29,440 nt of DNA from Deltaproteobacteria bacterium (GTDB lineage: Bacteria > Desulfobacterota > Syntrophia > Syntrophales > UBA5619), in assembly GCA_023487865.1 (NCBI GenBank), contig JAMDBG010000110.1, forward strand, positions 1 through 29,440. The letters are read 5' to 3'. The position numbers and the translations under genes are program-made. Positions 18,395 to 25,666 of the stretch are shown here, in pieces. Below the pieces are notes generated by a model. That model had not been told where the DNA came from. It saw nothing but the letters and a program-made list of their open reading frames with translations, and did no database searches. Each line of letters opens with the position of its first letter. Within the stretch, counting starts at the first letter, position 1.

Positions 18395-18509
18395 CCACAA
18401 AATTTCTTCCAATAAAGTAATGGTTATTTAACACCTGAATCTCGGATTTCCATGCTTGTGCAGTACCGTTGTGCGACATAAACTTTTATACCCATCTTCC
18501 CAGTCACAC

Positions 18510-18540
18510 CGTCCTATTGAGAAGTTAGGACGCTTTTCTT
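18510..18540 (+). terminator. Isolated hairpin with T-rich tail
   Basis: CGTCCTA (18510-18516) pairs perfectly with TAGGACG (18526-18532) around a 9-base loop and is followed by CTTTTCTTT. It looks like a short Rho-independent terminator on the + strand, but no + strand gene lies upstream, so it may block read-through or be an attenuator. A protein-binding inverted repeat is an alternative. Confidence 0.4.
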
Positions 18541-18549
18541 TAATGGTAT

Positions 18550-18578
18550 TTGAATGATAAGGAATCGAATATTAGTAT
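18550..18578 (+). promoter_or_regulatory. Candidate sigma-70 promoter for the plus-strand operon
   Basis: TTGAAT (18550-18555), a 17-base spacer and TAGTAT (18573-18578) match the -35 and -10 boxes at four of six positions each. It lies 80 bases before the coiled-coil gene and just after the isolated hairpin. Prediction by eye only. Confidence 0.35.
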
Positions 18579-18657
18579 TGCGATTCTACTTTAGCGGATA
18601 GATTGTCAGGTTTAAGCCGGGTTTCACTGAGGTATGCATTTGTCTTGGAGATGACCT

Positions 18658-19539
18658 ATGATCAAATCACGAGGCACCTTCTCGGTAAGTCTTGATAACC
18701 TTTTTGGTAACACCCAACCGATAGATGCGCATGATCTTTCCGGGGCGGAGAGCTTAGCCAGGTCACTGATCGGAGAGATCTTGGATGCCTGTGTTGAGCT
18801 GCAGAACATCGCCAGCAATACGAGGCATGATGAACAGAAGAATAAACAGATCGAAGCCTTGATGCAGAAAATATCCACGCGTCGCAGCAAACTGGAATCG
18901 ACAAAAGATACCCTGATGCAGTACATGCATGCAGCGGAATCGAATGCTCAGAAACTGGAAAGCCAGTATCTGAACGATCCAAATTCGGAGATGAGCTTGC
19001 AACGCGCCGCAGGAGGTGCATGGAGTGAAGTCAAGCGCTTAGAAAAACTGCTGGAAGAGATCGAAAATGCCTTATCCATGAGCGATTCTGCCGGCAACGA
19101 AATTGCGAGAATACAGACCCCCAGAGAGGATGACGGCGACTTCCGCTTCACGGCGACATCAAGAGACTCCCGGAGAACGGATGATCCATCACTGAGAGAC
19201 AATCGCGGCAGCCAGGGAGAAAATGATACACTAAAACCCCTTTTGGGTAAGGCATCTCCTGGTGGGTTATCGGAATCATTGAAGAAAATCCCCATTGCTG
19301 CACAGGGGACTTCCAAAATTCAAGCCGGTCTATATAAGGGCGGGGTTTATATCGAGAACGCCCACTTCAATAATCTTCAGATGAATATGGCCTCCCAGGG
19401 ATCTCCGGCCTCTTCAAACAGAGACGGGAGAAGCGCTGAGTCGTCCGTGTCTCAAAAAGGTGGTGACGGAAGCTACATGGCTGGCGGAGATATGGGAGTG
19501 TTTTCGCCTGCGCAAAAAAATGATTTTGGAATCTGGTGA
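18658..19539 (+). CDS. Coiled-coil protein of unknown function
   Basis: A 293-residue protein, first gene of the plus-strand operon. Residues about 28-145 form long charged heptad-rich helices (HDEQKNKQIEALMQKIST, SEVKRLEKLLEEIENALS), likely a coiled coil. From about 150 the chain is polar and low in complexity, with a small patterned segment IQAGLYKGGVYIENAHFNN near 230 and a Gly/Ser-rich tail ending in FGIW. No membrane helix or signal peptide. GGAG lies 7 bases before the ATG. The WD40 gene starts at the very next base after its stop (TGAATG), so the two are translationally coupled and may act as a pair, perhaps as scaffold or sensor. Confidence 0.8.
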   Translation: MIKSRGTFSVSLDNLFGNTQPIDAHDLSGAESLARSLIGEILDACVELQNIASNTRHDEQKNKQIEALMQKISTRRSKLESTKDTLMQYMHAAESNAQKLESQYLNDPNSEMSLQRAAGGAWSEVKRLEKLLEEIENALSMSDSAGNEIARIQTPREDDGDFRFTATSRDSRRTDDPSLRDNRGSQGENDTLKPLLGKASPGGLSESLKKIPIAAQGTSKIQAGLYKGGVYIENAHFNNLQMNMASQGSPASSNRDGRSAESSVSQKGGDGSYMAGGDMGVFSPAQKNDFGIW

Positions 19540-21420
19540 ATGGATTTCGATTCAGACTGTATTGTGACCGGTGGCGGAGCGGCGGACGGCGGCGAGGTTC
19601 ATGTCTGGAAGGATTCTGAACCGTCCGGGAAGTCAAAGCTTTTCCATCGAGACGAAAAAGGAGAAAATGTCTTCTCTGTCGCGATATCTACCGATGGGAA
19701 CTACCTGGCTGCCGGATTCCAGAATGGCCTGATCCGTGTATGGCCTCTCCGTGGTCTAGATATTTTACAGCCTCCTCCTTTCCTTTTTGAAATTTATCAT
19801 TCCCTATCGCCTGTGACAGCTTTGACCTTCCTCACGGATGACCTGCTCCTGTCGGCCGCATCCAGCGGGAAGTTGCGAATCACCTCCGTTTCAGAGGCGA
19901 AGCATGTCGGTCAAATTGATGCCAATCAGGGACCCATCGGTTGTATTGTGTCTTTGGGAAGCCGGATTGTTGCGAGCCTTGGGGTCGATGGGATTCTGAA
20001 AATCTGGGACATGGATTCCTTCCGGTGTGTGTACCAGAAACCGGGATTCCATTTTCAGCGAGAAGCGCGTTTTGTGTTTCCTTCGCTGGCCTTCTCCGAG
20101 GAGACGGGACATCTCTGCTGCCCTTCACGGGATGGTCGATTGCACCTATTTGATCTCCATTCCCAATCCCTCTGCAGCCACGAGGCATTTGACGCCCATA
20201 AGGGTAGTTTTTATGCTGTAGCAGCCTGCGGCAAATATTTGGCAACAGGCGGATACAAAGATCAATTCGTCAGGTTATGGGACCTGAAGGGAAAAGCCCT
20301 TGTTTCCGAGTTCGACGCCCAGACGTCCGTGATAGAACTATGCCCGCTCGGTACGAAGAAAATTGTGGCCATCTGTTCGAGCTCAAAGAAGACAGGCAGT
20401 ATACGACAGTTCACCGTCCCCGACCTTAAGCAAAAAATATTCAAGGGCAACGGATCCTTCCATTCAATGGCCGCATTTTCTCCGGAACTCTGCGAGCGGC
20501 TATTACTTGAACAAGCGGCCAAAAAAAAGGATCAACTGCTCACGGAAGCACGATCTTTACTCCAGTACCCGGAGAAGATGGGGCCTTCACTCCAAGCATT
20601 GGCAGACCTGGGTTTTGAGGACGACGCCATCCTGCTGCAGGCAGAGAGTGCAGGTAAGCGCAACAAGCCGCTCCATGAGTTGAAATACCTGCGTCAAATA
20701 GCGGAACGTATCCCGGCATCCCCTGAGACGCTGCCCCTTTTTCGCCGCCTGGCGGCTCTTTTTGAACACTGCTGTGAACCTGGTCTGGCCGTAGATGTTC
20801 TTGAGAGAATAGCGGGCATTGATGGTGGATGTGAGAAAGATATCCAGATGCTGAGGATGCATCCCCTTTTCAACCTGGATCCGACAACAACAATCCGGTC
20901 GGATCTCGCTCATCCAACCCTGTTGGCGCAGGAAATTGAGAAAAATGATATCCTGAAACAGCTATTTCGCTGGTCCATCGTCATACCGAGTCGCGACCGA
21001 CGGAGCTTTACAGTGAGGTCCCTTCATGATTTAAATGCCTGGGAACATCATATCCGCGAGGTAACGATTGCCAAGGGAAATCGGATCGAGATGGCGCGAG
21101 AGCATATTGTTTTGTTTGATGGACAAAAGAAGATTTCTACAGAATGGCTATTATTTTCGCATGTCGGACTGCATGCACCATCAGAGGGTGCCTATTATGC
21201 CTTAGCGATCAAGAGTGAGAGTGGGATGATCCTGGGTGAAGGGTACGGTGTCTTCCGCCTTCCTGTCTCGAATACAAGCGAAGACGCGTCGGCATATAAC
21301 GCATCCGTTGCGGAGAGGTATCGCTCCATGTGCGCGCAAAAGGATATCGGGGAATGGTTGATACATGTTCACGAGATCATGATCAAGCTCGATAATCAAG
21401 CTTATGTGAAAAGGAGATAA
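19540..21420 (+). CDS. WD40 beta-propeller protein with C-terminal unknown domain
   Basis: A 626-residue protein. Residues 1 to about 290 show seven WD-like blades, for example GGEVHVWKD, FQNGLIRVWPL, GVDGILKIWDMD, SRDGRLHLFDL and YKDQFVRLWDL, each preceded by a hydrophobic strand such as YLAAG or YLATG, so one complete seven-bladed propeller is likely. Residues about 305-440 are helical (LLTEARSLLQYPEKMG, LPLFRRLAALFEHC), possibly a TPR-like linker. The C-terminal 180 residues are a beta-rich unknown domain (LKQLFRWSIVIPSRDRRSFT). No transmembrane segment. It probably offers a protein-interaction platform to the pseudokinase and conjugation enzymes encoded next. Confidence 0.88.
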   Translation: MDFDSDCIVTGGGAADGGEVHVWKDSEPSGKSKLFHRDEKGENVFSVAISTDGNYLAAGFQNGLIRVWPLRGLDILQPPPFLFEIYHSLSPVTALTFLTDDLLLSAASSGKLRITSVSEAKHVGQIDANQGPIGCIVSLGSRIVASLGVDGILKIWDMDSFRCVYQKPGFHFQREARFVFPSLAFSEETGHLCCPSRDGRLHLFDLHSQSLCSHEAFDAHKGSFYAVAACGKYLATGGYKDQFVRLWDLKGKALVSEFDAQTSVIELCPLGTKKIVAICSSSKKTGSIRQFTVPDLKQKIFKGNGSFHSMAAFSPELCERLLLEQAAKKKDQLLTEARSLLQYPEKMGPSLQALADLGFEDDAILLQAESAGKRNKPLHELKYLRQIAERIPASPETLPLFRRLAALFEHCCEPGLAVDVLERIAGIDGGCEKDIQMLRMHPLFNLDPTTTIRSDLAHPTLLAQEIEKNDILKQLFRWSIVIPSRDRRSFTVRSLHDLNAWEHHIREVTIAKGNRIEMAREHIVLFDGQKKISTEWLLFSHVGLHAPSEGAYYALAIKSESGMILGEGYGVFRLPVSNTSEDASAYNASVAERYRSMCAQKDIGEWLIHVHEIMIKLDNQAYVKRR

Positions 21421-21427
21421 TTCGTCC

Positions 21428-23137
21428 ATGCAGTTCAGTTGTCCGCAATGCTCGAAGAAATACCATGTGCCGGAAACGGTGGCTGTTTCCGATGCAGGAT
21501 CGCTCATGTACTGTTCTGCATGCGAGGAGCGCTTCCTTGCATTTCCTGAAGGACTGACCATGCTGTTATCAGGATCAGGGAGCGGTTCTTTTCTTGGGAG
21601 CGGTGACTTGTATGACATTGCCGAGGTTCCGTTTCGGCTGAATATCGGCGATACCCTTCAGGGGGGTAGGTTTGAAGTCAGAGATGACCTGGGGAGGGGA
21701 TCGCTTGGATCGGTCTATAGAGTCTTTGATAAAAAATCAAATATGGATCTGGCCCTGAAGGTGATCGTGGCTCCCGAGGGTTTGGAGACGGATATCTTCA
21801 ACAGGATTGCAGAAAGAATGAAGGCAACCGAAGCGATCAAGAACCCTGGTTTCTTATGGAAGACCTATTTGCCATTGACAGAAGATTACAAGGGATTGTC
21901 ACTGGTGCTTATACCGATGCCCATGTCCCGGGAGGGCAGCCTGAGATCATGGATGGATAAGAATACAGACATCAAAAAGCGTAAAATGGAAGCGTTGGCC
22001 CTTTTCCAGGAGATCTGCCTTGGTGTTCAATCCATTCATGACTCCGGGGTCGCTCACCTGAATCTGAAGCCGGAAAACATTTTCCTTGTAAACGATTCGG
22101 TGAAGATATCGGATTTCAATCTGTTTAGGACTCTGCACGAACGTCGATCCATGAAATGGCCAGCTGCGAATCCAAGAGGGGGTGAAGACCATCAGGTCTA
22201 TATGGCGCCGGAGCAGATCACTTCGGTCAATGTTCAAGATGTCGATCATCGGGCAGACGTCTATGCCATGGGTTGCATCCTATTTGAATTGCTGGAGGGG
22301 AGACAACTCCATCCTTTGTACCGGCAAGAGAGTCGAGACCGGGTGAAGCCGCGACTCAGAAATGCCGATGGACACCTCGCGGATGTTGTTTGGAAATGCG
22401 TGGAAATGGATACATTTGACCGGTTTCAGGAAGCCACGGAAATATTAAAGAACATTCAAGCACCTCCGGAAAGTGAAAAAGTGCCTGAGTCAACCGAAGA
22501 GGAAAAGAACAGGGTATTTGAAAATATCTGTGATCTATTTCAGTCATATCAAGATATGGCCGGTGTAACCGGAAAGTTTTTTTACAATGTGGTCAGACGG
22601 GAACCCGAAGCACTGAACATCTTGCAGGGGAAGGCTCTGCAGGAACATCCCCAGGCGTTATATATGCTCGGCGTTCTGTTTTACCATGGAGATTGCGTTG
22701 ATCCGGATCGGGTGGAGGCTTTCCGTCTATGGAATAAGTCTGCCGGTAGGGAATATGGACCCGCTCAGCATGCCGTCGCCCGCTGTTATGACCGGGGAGA
22801 GGGGTGTGTTGAGGACAAGAAAGAGGCTGTGACGTGGTATCGAAAGGCCGCAGAACAGAATATCGTAAAGGCGCAGATAGATGTGGGTGACTGCTATTAC
22901 TATGGAGAAGGGGTTCCAGAGGACAAGCTTGAAGCCGTGGAATGGTATCATCGGGCCGCAAAGAATGGAAACGACATTGCCCAATGCAACCTTGCGTATT
23001 GCTATCAGAAGGGGATGGGCGTGCCCAAGAACATGAATGAGGCAACCCGATGGCTCCATCGATCCGCTGATCAGGGAAATCAAAACGCAAGAAGACTTTT
23101 GGAAATCCTTGGAGGTCCCAATCGGGATGCTACATAA
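21428..23137 (+). CDS. Probable pseudokinase with N-terminal zinc ribbon and Sel1 repeats
   Basis: A 569-residue cytoplasmic protein in three parts. Residues 1-40 carry a zinc ribbon of the MJ0042 type (C5-x2-C8 ... C29-x2-C32). Residues about 82-345 are a Ser/Thr kinase fold with glycine loop GRGSLGSV (89-96), K111 in LALKV, and VYMAPEQ (258-263). The catalytic loop reads HLNLKPEN, with N212 where active kinases have the catalytic Asp, and the DFG motif reads DFN (229-231). Residues about 400-560 are four Sel1 repeats (ALYMLGVLFYHGDCV, AQIDVGDCYYYGEGV, AQCNLAYCYQKGMGV). AAGGAGAT lies 9 bases before ATG. It probably works as a scaffold or nucleotide-sensing switch. The JAMM gene overlaps its end. 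Confidence 0.9.
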   Translation: MQFSCPQCSKKYHVPETVAVSDAGSLMYCSACEERFLAFPEGLTMLLSGSGSGSFLGSGDLYDIAEVPFRLNIGDTLQGGRFEVRDDLGRGSLGSVYRVFDKKSNMDLALKVIVAPEGLETDIFNRIAERMKATEAIKNPGFLWKTYLPLTEDYKGLSLVLIPMPMSREGSLRSWMDKNTDIKKRKMEALALFQEICLGVQSIHDSGVAHLNLKPENIFLVNDSVKISDFNLFRTLHERRSMKWPAANPRGGEDHQVYMAPEQITSVNVQDVDHRADVYAMGCILFELLEGRQLHPLYRQESRDRVKPRLRNADGHLADVVWKCVEMDTFDRFQEATEILKNIQAPPESEKVPESTEEEKNRVFENICDLFQSYQDMAGVTGKFFYNVVRREPEALNILQGKALQEHPQALYMLGVLFYHGDCVDPDRVEAFRLWNKSAGREYGPAQHAVARCYDRGEGCVEDKKEAVTWYRKAAEQNIVKAQIDVGDCYYYGEGVPEDKLEAVEWYHRAAKNGNDIAQCNLAYCYQKGMGVPKNMNEATRWLHRSADQGNQNARRLLEILGGPNRDAT

Positions 23138-24290
23138 AATTGTCAATGATTTTAAGACCAATAGAACAATGACTGACCGAAGAGAGGGAACACCAAAAAT
23201 TATCATTTTTTCATCGGTCCTACGGTTCATAGGGGAGCAGGTGAAGGCAGTCCCAGATCATTTGGAAACCGGAGGGCTGCTTCTTGGGACCGTACTGGAC
23301 GATGGCCGCTTGATTACACATGCGACACCGCCAGGTCCAGAGGCCATTCATCAGGAAGGGGTTTTTCAGAAAGATCTGGATTTCTCCCAGGCGATACTGA
23401 ACCACCTGGCAAGGAAAACAGGTGTGGAATATGTAGGGGAATGGCATAAACACCCGCCGTTTTTGAAGAGACCTAGCCACGGGGACAGGCAGGGTGCAGC
23501 GGCGATACTTCAGGATTCGGATTACAAGACAAAGGGAATGCTCGTATTCCCCATATGGATCAGAGAGAGAAGGGGCACCCCTTCCAGCATTCATGAGCAT
23601 CTCATTGAGCATTACTTCGGACGCATGGATGCCGTACAATGCTATCCTTATTACATGGATGAGACGCTTCAATTTTATCCCTTTGAATTCCGGATCGCAA
23701 AATGTGATTTGGGTGCGCAATCTGAAGTTGTAAGTTTTCATAATCAGTATATACGATTTGAAGATGGTCGATCGGGGAATCGTCGAGAGAACATCTCACA
23801 GAAGGAGTCTCCACAATCCTGCAAGTCTGAGGTAGATTCGACCAGAAAAGAAAGAATGTCGTTGGATCCTGGGAAGAAAGAGGATCAGGAGAGGCCCATC
23901 GAGGTGATGGACCCACCTTGTTGCTGGCATGAGACCCAGGTAGGCCGAGAAAGACTTGCGCAGGAAACAGAGTATTTGAAAAACTCACTGTGCTACCAGG
24001 GGGCGAGATATGGCAAGGACGGTCGCCTGTTATTCAGGTTGTCATCGCCGGTTTTTGACCGTGTGTTTTTAGATGTGTTGTGCAGACAAGATCATCCGCG
24101 TTCCTTGCCGGATCTTTTTCTTCGCTACAAAGAACAGTGCCTGCAGATCAATAAGGCAGTTAATGCGAGGAGTGGCACGACAACCGAGAATCCTTTTTCG
24201 GAAACAATGTATGAATTGAACGGACTTTGGAAAAAAACAGAAACGTCCATGTGGATTTACCATATTGCGAAATCACTGGGTTTCTATTGA
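23127..24290 (+). CDS. JAMM/JAB-family metalloprotease, deubiquitinase-like
   Basis: Predicted zinc isopeptidase that removes a ubiquitin-like modifier or processes its precursor. All JAMM residues are present: E47 (HLETGG), H107-x-H109-P, S117 and D120 in the exact H-x-H-x(7)-S-x(2)-D spacing (EWHKHPPFLKRPSHGD). The domain spans about 25-165 of 387 residues. The middle (205-280) is polar and probably disordered. The C-terminal 110 residues (GRLLFRLSSPVFDRVFLDV) form a second domain that may be RWD/UBC-like. ATG 23127 follows GGAGG at 11 bases and overlaps the pseudokinase stop by 11; ATG 23169 is an alternative. Eighty-five bases separate it from the E2-like gene. Confidence 0.9.
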   Translation: MLHKIVNDFKTNRTMTDRREGTPKIIIFSSVLRFIGEQVKAVPDHLETGGLLLGTVLDDGRLITHATPPGPEAIHQEGVFQKDLDFSQAILNHLARKTGVEYVGEWHKHPPFLKRPSHGDRQGAAAILQDSDYKTKGMLVFPIWIRERRGTPSSIHEHLIEHYFGRMDAVQCYPYYMDETLQFYPFEFRIAKCDLGAQSEVVSFHNQYIRFEDGRSGNRRENISQKESPQSCKSEVDSTRKERMSLDPGKKEDQERPIEVMDPPCCWHETQVGRERLAQETEYLKNSLCYQGARYGKDGRLLFRLSSPVFDRVFLDVLCRQDHPRSLPDLFLRYKEQCLQINKAVNARSGTTTENPFSETMYELNGLWKKTETSMWIYHIAKSLGFY

Positions 24291-24375
24291 TTAAACGGGG
24301 ATCGTCTATATAAATCAACCTTGGGGAAATAAGTCATGTAACAGATATTTTAATATTTATTACCGGAGGTGCGGA

Positions 24376-24942
24376 ATGCCAACGCGGTTAGAGGACGAAA
24401 TCAAAAAGCAGCTCGACGAAAGTAGGCCGATCGATATCGATAAGCAGGGAGGTATCAGAAAGGGAGATAATACAGAATCACCCGTGAACCCGGAGACAGG
24501 GGAACCCGTTACACGGTTAAAGGACAACCGATGGTTCTCATGGTATCATGATAACCACAAACGGCTTCTATCCGAAAAAAATGCGATGCTGATCCGGTTT
24601 CCCGATTTTTCTTTAACGGAAACCTTGCAAGGTCTTACCTGGACTGGATATCTGAGCCCAAACTGTACCTATTACCGTATTGCCTTAATTTATCCTGATA
24701 ATTATCCATACAGCCCTCCCAAAGTGTGGGTTATTGAACCCAAAATTAACGCTCCCAAGCATCAACTCCCCGATGGGCATCTGTGTCTTTTGCATCCCAG
24801 CGACAGCACCTGGCAAACGAATACCACGGCAGCTACTATCGTGGCTATGGCCTCAACCTGGATATGGTGCTACGAGTACCATCAGAAATACTGCGGTTGC
24901 AGCAATGTTCCTTGTGTTCATTGGCCTGGAACAGAGGCCTGA
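24376..24942 (+). CDS. E2-like ubiquitin-conjugating (UBC-fold) protein
   Basis: Bacterial E2 homologue of 188 residues that should accept an activated ubiquitin-like protein on a cysteine. The UBC core is at about 50-175: a strand RIALIYPDNYPYSPPKVWV with the YPxxPP signature, then GHLCLLHPSDSTW with the likely active Cys 137, and the terminal helix TIVAMASTWIWCYEYHQKY. The sequence ends with a Trp-Pro-Gly (VHWPGTEA), as in many bacterial E2s linked to ThiF and JAB genes. Residues 1-48 are charged and look flexible. GGAGGT lies 6 bases before the ATG. The gene stands 39 bases before the zinc-repeat protein and shortly before an E1-like gene. Confidence 0.9.
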   Translation: MPTRLEDEIKKQLDESRPIDIDKQGGIRKGDNTESPVNPETGEPVTRLKDNRWFSWYHDNHKRLLSEKNAMLIRFPDFSLTETLQGLTWTGYLSPNCTYYRIALIYPDNYPYSPPKVWVIEPKINAPKHQLPDGHLCLLHPSDSTWQTNTTAATIVAMASTWIWCYEYHQKYCGCSNVPCVHWPGTEA

Positions 24943-24980
24943 ATAAATTCGAAAGTGATCCGTGCCAACTAGGTGGTAAG

Positions 24981-25571
24981 ATGGGCTTAAATAAATATGG
25001 CGAATTGACAGAGGATGAAGCGAAATCTGGAAGTTTCCAAACTTCCCAGAAATCTGTCTCCGAAAAAAGGTGTGACATATGTCTAGGGTCTCTGGATATC
25101 ATACATTCGATATGCCTTACATGCAATGACGGAAGAGCCTATTGTTCCTCTCGGTGCTTTGAAAGACATCAACGAAACGAACACCATGAAGAAAATTTCT
25201 GTGCTCAATGCGATGGAAAAATCAATAAAACATATTTTTATAGCGATAGAATCAACAATGCTTTTTTTCCGAAACATCGTTTTTGTTGTGAACATTGTCT
25301 AGATGTTTTTCGTGATACACAATTCTGCGAAGAGTGCGGAGATAAACTTCCGAGCACTTATTATTATGACAATAAAATAAGTTCTATCCTGCATAGACAG
25401 GTACGTTTCTGTACCGAGTATTGTATAAAGAAATATCGGCGCGAGAGATTTTGTTATGCCTGTGGCGGAAAGCTTGGCAATACCTATCGCTATTGTACGA
25501 TCTGTGGTGAAGACCAATACCGGTTCTGCAATGTTATCTGCTCCACAGCCCACAATATTGCGAACCATTAA
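24981..25571 (+). CDS. Multi-zinc-finger protein with MYND-like and triple Cys-repeat modules
   Basis: A 196-residue protein with 21 cysteines, predicted to bind several zinc ions. Residues 31-74 resemble a MYND/B-box finger: C31-x2-C34, C45-x2-C48, C55-x3-C59, then His 63/68/69 and C74. The rest consists of three repeats of about 42 residues with the pattern FC-x2-C-G-x-K-x3-TY-x-Y followed by RFC-x3-C (starting at 73, 115 and 157), a treble-clef or TRASH-like arrangement. ATG 24981 has AGGTGG five bases upstream; the longer open frame into the E2 gene is not used. Lying between E2 and E1 genes, it may be an E3-like adaptor or substrate receptor. That role is inference. Confidence 0.85.
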   Translation: MGLNKYGELTEDEAKSGSFQTSQKSVSEKRCDICLGSLDIIHSICLTCNDGRAYCSSRCFERHQRNEHHEENFCAQCDGKINKTYFYSDRINNAFFPKHRFCCEHCLDVFRDTQFCEECGDKLPSTYYYDNKISSILHRQVRFCTEYCIKKYRRERFCYACGGKLGNTYRYCTICGEDQYRFCNVICSTAHNIANH

Positions 25572-25666
25572 TAGAGGAGCCGTAAGCAGTAAATGCCAAT
25601 AATATGGCTCAATAGATATTTTGATTGATACAAATTGGTATTGATGATTTTGGGGTGATGGACGCC

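Larger units (their letters stand above)
18220..18657. other. Divergent regulatory gap between the two large operons
   Basis: These 438 bases contain no supported gene, only short frames of under 20 codons. The stretch is AT-rich in its middle. It holds candidate promoters in both directions and one hairpin with a pyrimidine run (listed separately). Near the left side CCCTGGG occurs twice (about 18286 and 18327), flanking CACGTG, which might be an operator. Control of both operons from this one gap is expected from the layout. Confidence 0.5.

Noticed and set aside
22620..23100. Nucleotide repeats in the 3' part of the pseudokinase gene
   Set aside because: The similarity is at protein level only and reflects Sel1 repeats.
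24783..24980. Longer N-terminus of the zinc-repeat protein, overlapping the E2 gene
   Set aside because: The upstream part is the E2 gene read in another frame; ATG 24981 has a proper ribosome site.
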